From Alphaproteobacteria bacterium (lineage in GTDB: Bacteria > Pseudomonadota > Alphaproteobacteria > Rhizobiales > Rhizobiaceae), in the NCBI GenBank assembly GCA_024280375.1, contig JAJRQF010000114.1:1-64000 (forward strand): 64,000 bases of DNA, given 5' to 3'. The stretch's first letter is position 1. Each line of letters starts with the position of its first letter. Under the pieces are notes generated by a model. The model was not told where the DNA came from. It was given only the letters and a program-made list of their open reading frames with translations, and searched no databases. Of the stretch, positions 42,961 through 52,901 are shown in pieces. The translations under genes and the position numbers were made by a program.

Positions 42961-43092
42961 TGTCTTTATTCCCAAAACCGGTTTCTACATTTCAGAGACA
43001 AGCTTTCATTGTTGACGCATGTCCTTATCCTCAAAACCGGTTCCCACCAACGGATCAAGTCCGAGGGCATGCTTTTAGGAGACAAGCTTTAT
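42961..43092 (+). repeat. Tandem pair of CAAAACCGGTT-core intergenic repeats
   Basis: Unit 1 (42961-43008) and unit 2 (43020-43092) share TGTCYTTATYCYCAAAACCGGTT and GAGACAAGCTTT. Unit 2 carries a 25-base insertion (about 43049-43073) not present in unit 1. I recall similar CCGGTTCCCAC elements as frequent in Hyphomicrobiales genomes. Confidence 0.7.
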
Positions 43093-43113
43093 TCGCTCGA
43101 AAGCTGCTGATGC

Positions 43114-45858
43114 CTATTTTGAATGAATGGCCGCGTAAACCCGCGCTGGAGTTGCCGGAAGATCGCGCACCGATACGCCGGTTGCATCGCGAATGGCATT
43201 TAAAATTGCTGGTGCCGTTGGAATGAGCACATGTTCGCCAAGCCCTTTTGCCCCATAGGGGCCTTCTGCATCTTCGACCTCGATAATGATACTATCGACT
43301 TTTGGCATATCGCCAATTGTCGGAATGAGATAATCATGCAGATTTTCAGTAATACCCGGTACAAATTCTTCCATCAGGGCCATCCCGATGCCTTGCGCCG
43401 AGCCACCCTCAATTTGCCCTTCAACCAGTTTCGGGTTGATTGCCTTGCCCACATCATGGGCAGCTGTAAGGCGATCAAGCTTTACGGTGCCAAGACCAAT
43501 ATCGACGGTTAATTGCATCAATTGCGCGCCATAGCCGTAGACCGCGTAAGGGTTGCCCTGACCGTTTTCGTCCAATGGGGTTGTTGGCGGGTCATAGGTT
43601 TCTTCTGCGCAAAAGACATAGCCATTTTCATCAGGATCAAGTGTTCCAAGCTCAATCTGGTGGCTGGCTTCCCCATCTTTCAATAAAAGTGTGCCGTCGC
43701 CCAAAATGATTTCAGCATTTTCTGAAACATTGGCGTGGCGCAGAATTTGTTCGCGCAGGGCAAGGCCGGAAAGCCTTGCCGCATTGCCAGAAATCACTGT
43801 TTGGCGTGAGCCGGAGGTTTTGCCCGCATCGGGCGTGTGGTCGGTATCTGCCCCGCCGATGAGTATATCGAGTGCCTGAACCCCCAAAGCATCGGCGGCA
43901 ATTTGCACAATCACCGTGCTTGAGCCCTGGCCAATATCAACGGCCCCCTGATGCAGGATAATCAGGCCGTCTGACCTGATGCCCATCTTGATGGTGGATG
44001 GATTTGATATGGAGGTATTGCCGCAACCATACCAGCAGGTGCCAATGCCACCGCCCTTGCGAAGATTGGGGTTTTCCGGGTTGGCATTGTAGTCAGCGGC
44101 CGCTTTGCGGGCCCTTTCCCATACGGGCTTCAATGCTTCCAGACATTCAACAATGCCGACGCCCTTTTCAAATATCTGCCCGGTAACTGTTGGTTGATTG
44201 TTCCTAAGCGCATTTTTTAGCCGGAACTCGAGCCGGTCGATGCCCACTTTATCGGCCAGTTCATCAAAGGCGCATTCCTGGGCAATGGTTGCCTGGGGAA
44301 TGCCAAAACCGCGAAACGCACCGGAGGGCACGCAATTGGTATGGACGGCAGTGCCGCTTGCCCGGTAATTGGGCATCAAATAGGGGCCGGAGGCGTGGAT
44401 TGGCACTCGGTTTGCAACCGTTGGGCCCCAGCTTGCATAGGCGCCAGTATTGAAAATTCCCTCATAGCTCATGCCGGTTAAAATGCCATTTTCATCACAG
44501 CCAATTTCGACAGTGGTTTGTGAGGGATGGCGTTTGGTGGTTGAGCGCATGGATTCCGAACGCGTGTAGCAAATCGTGGCGGGTCGTTTTAAATGCCAGG
44601 CGGCAAGCGCAATAAAAGGCTGGATGGAAATGTCGATCTTTGATCCAAAGCCACCACCGCAGGCGCTTGGGATTATCTGGATCTGCCGTTTGTCCAACCC
44701 CATGATTTTGGCAGTTGATTCCAAATCCATATGGGGTGACTGGGTGCCACCGTAAATCCTGATCCGATCGCCAATGCGCACCGCATATCCGGCTTCCGGC
44801 TCAATATAGGCGTGTTCAACAAAGGGCGTCGAGAAGGATGCTTTTACCCGGTGGGCCGCCTGTTTTAGGCCCGCATCCGCATCACCGCACACCACCCGAC
44901 CTTCGATCAGAATGTTACTTTTGCGGTCACGGTGAATTTGGGCGGCACCGTTTTCAAGCGCTTCATTGGATGTCATGATTGCAGGTAATTCCTGCCAGGT
45001 GACCGGGAATGTCTCCAAATCAAGGGCTGTAATGGCCTCTACCTCGCCGGCAATAATGGCGATGGCCTCACCACGAAACAGGCTGATTTTTTCCGCCAGC
45101 ACGGGTTGGTCAAAAAATGGAGGGATAACGCCAAAGTGGTTGTCGCCCGGAATGTCGCTGGCCGTATAGATCGCAAGTATGCCGGGGTTTTCAGCGATGA
45201 AATTAGCCGTATCGCCGATTTGGAAACTGGCATGGTGGAAGGGCGAGCGCACAATGCGCACAGCAATTGCATTTTCCGGCAAAAGGTCATCACCAAATTT
45301 TTCGCTTCCGGCGATCTTTTCCAACCCATCAATCCGGTTGATGCTGGCACCAACAGCGTGACCGGCTGCCGGGTCTTCGGGCTCGGTGTTGAAACTCGCC
45401 ACATCCATCACCGCATCAATGATTTTTGAATAGCCGGTGCAGCGGCACAACACGCCGGAAAGGGCATTTTCAACATCTTCGCGGGTTGGTTCCGGGTTGT
45501 TGTCCAACAGATCAACTGCACTCATCAACATGCCGGGGGTGCAAATGCCGCACTGGGCCGCACCATGTTGCAGAAAACATTGTTGCAGGCGCGACAAAAT
45601 TTGTTGGTCAGACAGACCTTCAACTGTGGTTACCGGCAGATTGGCCGCATGGGCAACCGGTACGAGACAGGAGCAAACCTGCTTGCCGTCGAGGGTGACA
45701 GTGCAGGCACCGCAATCGCCCGCATCGCAACCGACCTTGGTGCCGGTCTGGCCCAATTCGTGGCGCAGCACATGGGATAAGCGTGTCGATGGGTGCGCAT
45801 TAACGGTGACATCTTCGCCATTGAGCAGAAACCGGATGGGGGTGGTTGAAATATCCAT
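43114..45858 (-). CDS. Molybdopterin-dependent hydroxylase, fused Fe-S and Mo-binding subunits
   Basis: A 914-residue xanthine-oxidase-family protein in which the [2Fe-2S] subunit (residues 1-155) and the large molybdopterin subunit are joined. First cluster: C44, C49, C52, C64; second: C103, C106, C138, C140. The Mo-site glutamate is E875 in G-A-K-G-L-G-E. The adjacent FAD subunit completes the enzyme. It hydroxylates an aldehyde or N-heterocycle with water as oxygen source; substrate unknown. The start ATG overlaps the FAD-subunit stop by one base. Confidence 0.9.
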   Translation of the reverse strand: MDISTTPIRFLLNGEDVTVNAHPSTRLSHVLRHELGQTGTKVGCDAGDCGACTVTLDGKQVCSCLVPVAHAANLPVTTVEGLSDQQILSRLQQCFLQHGAAQCGICTPGMLMSAVDLLDNNPEPTREDVENALSGVLCRCTGYSKIIDAVMDVASFNTEPEDPAAGHAVGASINRIDGLEKIAGSEKFGDDLLPENAIAVRIVRSPFHHASFQIGDTANFIAENPGILAIYTASDIPGDNHFGVIPPFFDQPVLAEKISLFRGEAIAIIAGEVEAITALDLETFPVTWQELPAIMTSNEALENGAAQIHRDRKSNILIEGRVVCGDADAGLKQAAHRVKASFSTPFVEHAYIEPEAGYAVRIGDRIRIYGGTQSPHMDLESTAKIMGLDKRQIQIIPSACGGGFGSKIDISIQPFIALAAWHLKRPATICYTRSESMRSTTKRHPSQTTVEIGCDENGILTGMSYEGIFNTGAYASWGPTVANRVPIHASGPYLMPNYRASGTAVHTNCVPSGAFRGFGIPQATIAQECAFDELADKVGIDRLEFRLKNALRNNQPTVTGQIFEKGVGIVECLEALKPVWERARKAAADYNANPENPNLRKGGGIGTCWYGCGNTSISNPSTIKMGIRSDGLIILHQGAVDIGQGSSTVIVQIAADALGVQALDILIGGADTDHTPDAGKTSGSRQTVISGNAARLSGLALREQILRHANVSENAEIILGDGTLLLKDGEASHQIELGTLDPDENGYVFCAEETYDPPTTPLDENGQGNPYAVYGYGAQLMQLTVDIGLGTVKLDRLTAAHDVGKAINPKLVEGQIEGGSAQGIGMALMEEFVPGITENLHDYLIPTIGDMPKVDSIIIEVEDAEGPYGAKGLGEHVLIPTAPAILNAIRDATGVSVRDLPATPARVYAAIHSK

Positions 45859-46697
45859 TATTGCGCCTCCACAGCGGAAAGAATTGCCCGGCGCACGCTT
45901 TCCTGCATGGCCGATTGTCGATAATCAGCCGGTGCGCGTATGTCATCAATGGGCGTCAGATGGGCAAATTGATCAGCGCTAACCAGATCGCAAAGCGATT
46001 TATCAAAGGGTTGCGCGATCAGCTTTCGTTCAAGTTCTGGAATGCGCCGGGCTTTGGCCGAGCAGGCACCAACTGAAACGGATGCGGTCATCACTTCGCC
46101 GAGCGGGCCTTTAAGCAAGCGCACCGCTGACATGACGATGGAGATGACCATGTAGCGTCGGGAGCCAAGTTTGTGAAATGCGGAATTTCCGGTTGCCGAC
46201 ATGCGCGGAATGATGATGGCGCTGAGCAGTTCGTCATCGGCAAGGGATGTTTGGCGGTTGCCAGAAATGAATTCAGAAAGCGGCATTTGCCGGGTGCCGT
46301 TCTTGCCCATCAGTTCAATTTCTGCATCCAGCACCAGCAGAGCGGGCACACCATCGGCAGCGGGCGATGCATTGCAAAGATTGCCGGCTATTGTGGCGCG
46401 GTTCTGTATTTGCTTTGAACCGACTTCGATGGCCGCCTGTTTCAGGGCATTAAAGCAATCGGGCAGGGCAAGAACAGCAATATCGGCCCACGTGGTCAGC
46501 GCGCCAATGCGCCAGTGATCGAGCTTTTCGGTAACGCCGTTCAAAGTGGCGATTGATGTGATGTCGAGAATATCGTTTTTTGGCGCATTTTCGCCAAGGG
46601 CGGGGTAAAAATCTGTGCCACCTGCCAGAATATCCCACTGGCCGTTGGCAAGTAGTTCAAGCGCCTGTTTCAGTTCAACCGGTCTGGCATATTGCAT
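45858..46697 (-). CDS. FAD-binding subunit of the molybdenum hydroxylase
   Basis: A 279-residue CoxM/XdhB-type subunit. FAD motifs A-G-G-T-D-F and T-I-A-G-N-L-C-N-A-S-P-A-A-D are present, with a C-terminal CO-dehydrogenase-flavoprotein domain. It transfers electrons from the Fe-S clusters to NAD or quinone. Start chosen at ATG 46697 with GGTGAAC upstream; the longer frame to 46760 has no better RBS. Between matB (75 bases upstream) and the fused subunit. Confidence 0.9.
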   Translation of the reverse strand: MQYARPVELKQALELLANGQWDILAGGTDFYPALGENAPKNDILDITSIATLNGVTEKLDHWRIGALTTWADIAVLALPDCFNALKQAAIEVGSKQIQNRATIAGNLCNASPAADGVPALLVLDAEIELMGKNGTRQMPLSEFISGNRQTSLADDELLSAIIIPRMSATGNSAFHKLGSRRYMVISIVMSAVRLLKGPLGEVMTASVSVGACSAKARRIPELERKLIAQPFDKSLCDLVSADQFAHLTPIDDIRAPADYRQSAMQESVRRAILSAVEAQ

Positions 46698-46772
46698 GTA
46701 ATGTTCACCATTGTTGGAATTTTTTATGACCCTATTGAAGGCGGCAAGCAGCGTCAACAATAGGTTCTGACC

Positions 46773-48308
46773 CTAATCTATTTGCTGAAAAAGGTCTTTA
46801 TATTCTTCGCGCATCTGGTTCTTTTGAATTTTGCCCATTGTATTGCGCGGCAGTGCGTCGATAAAGATTACCCGCTTTGGCACTTTGAATTTTGCCAGCA
46901 ATTGTCTGGCCTCCGAAATTATTTCAGCCTGGCTGATGTTTTTACCCTCGCGTCGGGCAATAATCGCGACAACGCTTTCGCCAAAATCTGGATCTGGAAC
47001 GCCGATAATCGCACTTTCGGCAATCTCGGGCATGGCATCAAGCACGGTTTCAACTTCGGCAGGATAAATGTTCAAGCCACCGGAAATGATTAAGTCTTTT
47101 GAGCGCCCGACAATGGAAATATAGCCATCTTCATCAATCCGGGCCATATCGCCAGTGATGAAAAATCCATCCACGCGCAATTCTTCTGCGGTTTTTTCCG
47201 CATTGCGCCAATAGCCGGCAAATACGTTTGGCCCGCGCACCTCGATAATGCCGGTTTCACCCTTTGGTAGTTCTTTTGCCGTTTCCGGATTGGTGATTTT
47301 CAATTCAACACCGGGCAGGGGAAAACCAACGGTTCCAGCCCGGCGCTCGCCGTCATAGGGATTTGAGGTATTCATATTGGTTTCAGTCATGCCGTAACGC
47401 TCTAAGATGGCATGGCCGGTGCGCTTACTAAATTCATTATGGGTATCGGCGGAAAGCGGGGCCGAGCCGGAAATGAAAAGCCGCATATTGACCACCAGAT
47501 CGCGGTCGAATTCCGGTTTTGAAAGCAGGCGGGAATAGAAAGTTGGAACCCCCATTAATGTGGTGCAGCGGGGTAATTGGCGGATTAATTCATCCGCATC
47601 AAATTTCGGCAGGAAAACCATTGCGCCGCCGGATAAGAGGCTGGTGCTGGTGGCGACAAAAAGCCCGTGGGTATGAAATATCGGCAGGGCGTGCAGCAAT
47701 ATATCGTTAGCGGTAATTTTCCATATGTCCAGCAGAGCTTGCGTATTAGAAAGCAGGTTGCCATGGGTGAGCATCGCCCCCTTGGAGCGCCCGGTGGTGC
47801 CGGATGTATAAAGAATAGCCGCAAGATCACCGCTTTCGCGGTGGATGATGTCAAACTCGCCCGCCTGTTCGTTGGTTATATTTGCAAGCGACCCTTTGCC
47901 TTTTTGATCGAGGGTCAATTGATGCACCACACTGGCCTTTGTGCAGACATCGGCAAGCAGCGCTTCGTCTTTTGGGTCTGAGATGAAAATATGTGGCTCC
48001 GCATCACTAAGGAAATAGGAGACTTCGACCGGGGTATAGGCGTTGTTAAGTGGTAGATAAACGCCGCCGCACATGAGACAACCGAGGTAAAGGCAAAGCG
48101 CATCGGGTGATTTTTCAATCTGCACCGCAATGCGATCGCCGGGCCGAACGCCCAATGAAACGAACGCATTGGCATATTTTGATGCGATGGAAAACAATCC
48201 GCCATAGGAGATCACCTCATCATCCTTAGTGTAAATGCTTGGTTTTTCCGGCTGGTCTATATTTGCAACAAAATGAGCAATAAGGTTGTTGTTGGTTGGT
48301 TCGGGCAT
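46773..48308 (-). CDS. matB: Malonyl-CoA synthetase
   Basis: A 511-residue acyl-adenylating enzyme. P-loop Y-T-S-G-T-T-G-R-S-K-G, A5 motif E-R-Y-G-M-T-E-T-N-M, then the MatB-typical N-T-S-N-P-Y-D-G-E-R-R-A-G-T-V-G, hinge G-R-S-K-D and catalytic lysine in N-T-M-G-K-I-Q-K. It converts malonate or methylmalonate to the CoA ester in the cytoplasm. First gene of the minus-strand operon with the Mo hydroxylase; divergent from the BKACE gene. Confidence 0.9.
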   Translation of the reverse strand: MPEPTNNNLIAHFVANIDQPEKPSIYTKDDEVISYGGLFSIASKYANAFVSLGVRPGDRIAVQIEKSPDALCLYLGCLMCGGVYLPLNNAYTPVEVSYFLSDAEPHIFISDPKDEALLADVCTKASVVHQLTLDQKGKGSLANITNEQAGEFDIIHRESGDLAAILYTSGTTGRSKGAMLTHGNLLSNTQALLDIWKITANDILLHALPIFHTHGLFVATSTSLLSGGAMVFLPKFDADELIRQLPRCTTLMGVPTFYSRLLSKPEFDRDLVVNMRLFISGSAPLSADTHNEFSKRTGHAILERYGMTETNMNTSNPYDGERRAGTVGFPLPGVELKITNPETAKELPKGETGIIEVRGPNVFAGYWRNAEKTAEELRVDGFFITGDMARIDEDGYISIVGRSKDLIISGGLNIYPAEVETVLDAMPEIAESAIIGVPDPDFGESVVAIIARREGKNISQAEIISEARQLLAKFKVPKRVIFIDALPRNTMGKIQKNQMREEYKDLFQQID

Positions 48309-48430
48309 TGGAGTTTGGTTCCGGCCGTTTGATTGGGGTCAGGATAAAATTGCAGCATAGGCTGCTTGAATTTATCTGCAATATCCTCGACAGTGTTGGT
48401 TGATATTTTTTAGAGGAAAAGGATAATTCT

Positions 48431-49225
48431 TTGCCTGATTTGCCTTTGATAATGGTGGCGCCCAATGGCGCGCGCCGGACAATGGATGATCATCCAGCAC
48501 TACCGGTAACGATTGATCAGCTGGCGTGGAATGCGGTTGACTGCCTGGAGGTCGGTGCCGGTGCAATCCATATTCATGTGCGCGATAAAGATCAAAAACA
48601 TGTGCTGGATGCGCCGCTTTACCGTGAAGCCATTGCTGCGATTGATAGGGCAACGAGCGGGCAAATGCTGGTGCAGATCACAACCGAGGCGGTTGGCCGA
48701 TATTCGCCGCAACAACAGCGCGATGTGGTGCGGGCGGTGATGCCCAGGGCGGTCAGTATTGCACTGGGCGAGATGATACCGGATAAAAGCGAAGAGAAAA
48801 ATGCAGCGGCGCTTTTTGCCGAACTGCTGAAAAATGAGGTGGCGGTGCAGCACATTATCTATGATGTTGCGGGCATTGAGAAATTTGCAAATTATTTAAC
48901 GCGCGGCATCGTGCCGGGTGACGCCCATGAATTGTTGTTTCCGCTGGGGCGCTACACGAAGGACCAGCAAAGTGACCCTGCATCACTTCTGCCCTTTCTG
49001 GCAAAGTTGGATGATTTGGGCCTGCGTGAAAGCTGCAACTGGGCGATTTGTGCCTTTGGGGTCGGCGAAACCCGCTCACTGGCCGCCGCATTGGCTTTGG
49101 GCGGAAAAGTGCGGGTGGGATTTGAAAACAACCTTTTGCATACGGATGGTTCAATTGCTGAAAATAACGCCGAGCGGGTAGCGGTGATAGCTGCTCTGGC
49201 GGGGAAAATGGGGTTGATGGGCTAA
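48431..49225 (+). CDS. 3-keto-5-aminohexanoate cleavage enzyme family (BKACE) protein
   Basis: A 264-residue DUF849 TIM-barrel enzyme using zinc and acetyl-CoA to cleave a beta-keto acid into a CoA ester plus acetoacetate. Zinc motif H47-I-H49-V-R-D; A-P-N-G-A-R near the start; V-R-V-G-F-E-N-N near the end. Start is TTG 48431 with AGAGGAAAAGGA upstream. Divergent from matB and convergent with the SDR; the beta-keto substrate could be formed by the neighbouring oxidoreductases. Confidence 0.85.
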   Translation: MPDLPLIMVAPNGARRTMDDHPALPVTIDQLAWNAVDCLEVGAGAIHIHVRDKDQKHVLDAPLYREAIAAIDRATSGQMLVQITTEAVGRYSPQQQRDVVRAVMPRAVSIALGEMIPDKSEEKNAAALFAELLKNEVAVQHIIYDVAGIEKFANYLTRGIVPGDAHELLFPLGRYTKDQQSDPASLLPFLAKLDDLGLRESCNWAICAFGVGETRSLAAALALGGKVRVGFENNLLHTDGSIAENNAERVAVIAALAGKMGLMG

Positions 49226-49229
49226 AAAG

Positions 49230-50027
49230 TTATCCCATCAATTGGCCTCCATTGATTTCCAAAATCTGACCGGTGATATAGCCACTTAACTTGTGGGAGG
49301 CGAAAAACAGGCAGGCGGGTGCACAATCCTGCGGGATGCCAAGCCGTCCAAGTGGAATTGCCCTGGCGGTCGCCTCAAGTTTTTCCTTCGATGAATAGCG
49401 TGTGTGAAAGTCCGTATCAATTGTGCCGGGAGAAAGCGCATTAACCCGGATATTATGCGGTGCCAGTTCGCGTGCAAGGCTTCTGGTATAGGTTGAGACA
49501 AATGCCTTTGAGGCGCTATAAATGGATGAACCGGGGCTTCCGCCTGTCGTGGCTGAAATCGATGTGGTGTTAATGATCGACCCGTTGGCTGATTTTTTTA
49601 ACAATGGAAGCAGGGCAGTCGTAAGCACCACAACCGAGCGGGCATTAAGATCCATAACCTTGTCATAATGCGCGCCGCTCATATCATCGGCCAATACACG
49701 GCCGAACATGGTGCCTGCATTGTTGACGAGAATATCCACTTTGGAAAATTTTGCGGAAATTTCAGTAGCAAGCTCTGCAATGCCCTGATCGGTGGAAAGA
49801 TCAGCATAGGCAGCCGTGCATGCTTGCGAATTTTTATCGGCAGAAAATGTGTGGGCATTGGCCGAATTTTCCGATACGCCCATATGAGCAAAAAGATTGG
49901 CCCCGTGGCTGACAAATTCTTCAGCAATCGCCGCGCCAATGCCGCGCCCGGCGCCCGTGACCACCACATTCAGCCCGGAAAACAGGCGTTTTGAGAACGG
50001 GGATTCCGTGGGTTCAGTATCTTTCAT
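49230..50027 (-). CDS. SDR family oxidoreductase
   Basis: A 265-residue classical SDR. T-G-A-G-R-G-I-G at 25-32, N-N-A-G, catalytic S ... Y-S-A-S-K, S-P-G-T-I-D-T-D and C-terminal I-N-G-G. An unusual N-terminal extension (K-D-T-E-P-T-E-S-P-F-S-K-R-L-F) precedes the Rossmann fold. Probably acts on a hydroxy or keto acid in the BKACE-linked pathway. Four bases separate its stop from the BKACE stop. Confidence 0.85.
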   Translation of the reverse strand: MKDTEPTESPFSKRLFSGLNVVVTGAGRGIGAAIAEEFVSHGANLFAHMGVSENSANAHTFSADKNSQACTAAYADLSTDQGIAELATEISAKFSKVDILVNNAGTMFGRVLADDMSGAHYDKVMDLNARSVVVLTTALLPLLKKSANGSIINTTSISATTGGSPGSSIYSASKAFVSTYTRSLARELAPHNIRVNALSPGTIDTDFHTRYSSKEKLEATARAIPLGRLGIPQDCAPACLFFASHKLSGYITGQILEINGGQLMG

Positions 50028-50095
50028 ATTGACTTTCGTTTATATTCATTTCAAACCCATTGCAGCAATATTTTGTGCTTTAAATAGGTGTTTCT

Positions 50096-51592
50096 GTGTC
50101 TGTTGATTATGACGTATTTGTCATCGGTGGCGGTGTCAATGGGTGTGGAATTGCCCGCGATGCGGTTGGACGCGGGTTTTCTACCGGCCTTTGTGAGATG
50201 AAAGATCTTGGCTGGGCGACCTCATCCAGCTCTACCAAACTTATACATGGCGGCCTTCGTTATCTTGAGCATTACGAGTTTATGCTGGTGCGCAAAGCCT
50301 TGAAAGAGCGGGAAGTTCTTTGGGCAATGGCGCCGCATATTGTTGAGCCTGTGCGGTTGATTTTGCCCCATCACAAGGGGCTTCGCCCTGCCTGGTTTTT
50401 GCGCCTTGGCCTGTTTGTCTATGACTATATTGGCGGGCGGCATAAACTGCCGGCGACGAAAACCATCAATCTTGCAACCCATGAAACAGGAAAACCACTG
50501 AAGCCACTGTTTAAAAAGGCTTTCGAGTTTTCAGATTGCTGGGTGGATGATAGTCGGCTGGTGATGCTGAATGCCCGTGATGCGGCCGAGCGTGGGGCTG
50601 ATATTATGGTGCGGACGCGCTGCAAACGGGCCGATAAAAAGGGCGATCATTGGGAAATTACGCTGGAGAATGTCGATAGTGGCGATGAAAAAATTGTTAC
50701 TGCAAGCCTGATTGTTAATGCGGCCGGTCCCTGGGTTGATGATGTGTTGTCGACCTCTTTGGGTAAAAATGACAGCCACAATGTGCGGTTGGTACAGGGC
50801 AGCCATATCGTGGTGAAAAAACTGTTTGATCATGACCGGAGCTACTTTTTTCAAAACAAGGATGATCGTATCATTTTTGCCATTCCTTACCGCGATGATT
50901 ATACGCTGATTGGAACCACCGATCGCGATTATGAAGGTGATCCGGGCAATGTGAAAGCCAGCAGGGAAGAAATATCTTATTTGTGCGATTGTGCCAACGA
51001 GTATTTTGCAGAACCGGTGCTTGAAGAAAATGTGGTCTGGACCTATTCAGGTGTGCGCCCGCTCTATGATGATGGCGCAAGCATGGCGCAGGAAGCCACC
51101 CGCGATTATGTGTTGCGTCAGGATGGCGAGGCGGGGCAGGCGCCGGTTTTAAACATTTTTGGCGGCAAAATTACCACCTACCGGGTTTTGTCTGAGGCGG
51201 TGGTTGAAAATATCGAAGACTTGCTGGGCACTAAAAAGCCCGCATGGACAGAAGGCGCAACATTGCCCGGAGGCTATTTCCCGGTTGAGGGCTTTGATGA
51301 GCTTGTAACTGAAACACTTGCCGACTTTCCGTTTTTGGAAAAACCTCAAGCCCGGCGGATGTGCCGGGCCTATGGTTCTGATACCAAATTAATGCTGAAT
51401 GGTGCAAAATCCCTGATTGATATGGGCAAGGATTTTGGTTGCGGCTTGAGTGAAATAGAAGTGAACTACATGCGGGAAAAAGAATGGGCCCAAACCGCAG
51501 AAGATGTGCTTTGGCGGCGCAGCAAGCTCGGCATTAAAATGTCTGATGACCAAATTTCTGCGCTTGGTGAATGGATGAAATCTCAGGCGTGA
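50096..51592 (+). CDS. glpD: Glycerol-3-phosphate dehydrogenase (aerobic, FAD)
   Basis: A 498-residue flavoprotein. FAD loop I-G-G-G-V-N-G-C-G-I-A-R-D-A, then S-S-S-T-K-L-I-H-G-G-L-R-Y-L-E as in GlpD, the G-T-T-D-x-D-Y-E block and Y-S-G-V-R-P-L, F-G-G-K-I-T-T-Y-R. It oxidises sn-glycerol-3-phosphate to DHAP at the membrane and reduces quinone. Start is GTG 50096 with AGGTG upstream. No glpK or regulator nearby. Confidence 0.94.
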   Translation: MSVDYDVFVIGGGVNGCGIARDAVGRGFSTGLCEMKDLGWATSSSSTKLIHGGLRYLEHYEFMLVRKALKEREVLWAMAPHIVEPVRLILPHHKGLRPAWFLRLGLFVYDYIGGRHKLPATKTINLATHETGKPLKPLFKKAFEFSDCWVDDSRLVMLNARDAAERGADIMVRTRCKRADKKGDHWEITLENVDSGDEKIVTASLIVNAAGPWVDDVLSTSLGKNDSHNVRLVQGSHIVVKKLFDHDRSYFFQNKDDRIIFAIPYRDDYTLIGTTDRDYEGDPGNVKASREEISYLCDCANEYFAEPVLEENVVWTYSGVRPLYDDGASMAQEATRDYVLRQDGEAGQAPVLNIFGGKITTYRVLSEAVVENIEDLLGTKKPAWTEGATLPGGYFPVEGFDELVTETLADFPFLEKPQARRMCRAYGSDTKLMLNGAKSLIDMGKDFGCGLSEIEVNYMREKEWAQTAEDVLWRRSKLGIKMSDDQISALGEWMKSQA

Positions 51593-51705
51593 TGGGCGGA
51601 GAATAATTTCCTCAATCTTGCTTTATTTCTTCAGGTGCGCTTTGTCACACTGGTGCTGATTATTGTGTGGTACTGAATTGGCATAATTTAGAAAATGGGG
51701 AACTC

Positions 51706-52881
51706 ATGTCTGATAATTATACACAAACCTCCAGCAAATCCTGGTTTACACGGTTAAAAAACAGCGCCGTTGGAACGATTGCAGGGCTCATGTTATTCTT
51801 GAGTGCCTTTGCCGTTTTGTTCTGGAATGAGGGTCGTGCCGTCGATACGCATAAAATGTTGCAGGAGGGGGCGGGCGCTGTTGTTTCGATTTCCAGTTCC
51901 AATGTTGATCCGGCAAATGCGGGCAAACTGGTGCATGTATCTGGCAAAACCAGTACAAAAGATGTGTTGGAAGACCCGATTTTTGGTGTGAGCCTTAATG
52001 CAATCGTGCTGCGCCGTAAGGTGGAAATGCTGCAATGGCATGAGACAAAAAAATCTGTAACCACCAGGAAAGCAGGCGGCGGCAATGAAACCAAATCCAC
52101 CTATTCCTATAAGAAGGACTGGTCGGAAAACCTGGTTGATTCCAACAAATTTGAATACGCTGATGGGCATGAAAATCCGGCTTCAATGATTTTTGAAACG
52201 GAAAGCTGGAATGCTGAAAATGTGTCACTTGGTGCGTTCAAACTGACATCAGGCCAGATTGGCAATATTGGTGGTGCCGAGAAATACGACCTCGCTGAGG
52301 AAAACCGGATTAAGAAAAAGATCGCCGGTAAAGCGCGCGTCGTAGGCGGCGTCATGTTTATTGGCTCGAAAGCCCAAGACAAGGTTGGTGATTTACGGGT
52401 CCAGATGGAAGTGGTCTATCCCGGTGATGTGAGCATTATTGCGGCGCAATCGGGGAATAGTTTTGCGCCTTACGCGACTAAAGTTGGTGGATCGATTTCT
52501 ATGCTGCGCACTGGCGTTAAGTCTGCTGCAGAAATGTTTGATGCAGCAGAAGCCGCTAATACGACACTCACATGGGTTATGCGTTTTGCGGGCTTTATGA
52601 TGATGTTTAGCGGGCTGAAAATGATTGTTCGAATATTGTCTGTTCTGGCTGATATTGTACCGCTGTTTGGCAGTATTGTCAGAGGCGGCACCAGCTTAAT
52701 CGCCCTGTTGGTGGCGCTGTTTTTGTCGCTCATCACAATCGCTATTGCCTGGGTATTTTACCGCCCGCTGATCAGTGGAGTCCTGATTGTGGCAGCCATT
52801 GGAGCGCTGGTACTAGCGCGTTCGAAGTCCAAGAAAGAAGCACCGGCTGCGGAAGATGAAGCCGCATTTGGACGGCAATAA
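51706..52881 (+). CDS. TMEM43 family membrane protein
   Basis: A 391-residue protein with one N-terminal helix (about 18-40) followed by F-W-N-E-G-R-A-V, a hallmark of bacterial TMEM43/LUMA homologues, a large periplasmic domain, and three or four C-terminal helices (295-380). Function unknown; the family is associated with membrane organisation. Start ATG 51706 with GGGGAA; the longer frame from 51667 is unlikely. Convergent with argE; a 7-bp GC hairpin without a T-run (52893-52914) lies between. Confidence 0.85.
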   Translation: MSDNYTQTSSKSWFTRLKNSAVGTIAGLMLFLSAFAVLFWNEGRAVDTHKMLQEGAGAVVSISSSNVDPANAGKLVHVSGKTSTKDVLEDPIFGVSLNAIVLRRKVEMLQWHETKKSVTTRKAGGGNETKSTYSYKKDWSENLVDSNKFEYADGHENPASMIFETESWNAENVSLGAFKLTSGQIGNIGGAEKYDLAEENRIKKKIAGKARVVGGVMFIGSKAQDKVGDLRVQMEVVYPGDVSIIAAQSGNSFAPYATKVGGSISMLRTGVKSAAEMFDAAEAANTTLTWVMRFAGFMMMFSGLKMIVRILSVLADIVPLFGSIVRGGTSLIALLVALFLSLITIAIAWVFYRPLISGVLIVAAIGALVLARSKSKKEAPAAEDEAAFGRQ

Positions 52882-52901
52882 CCGGGTTTAGGCAAGGGGC
52901 A

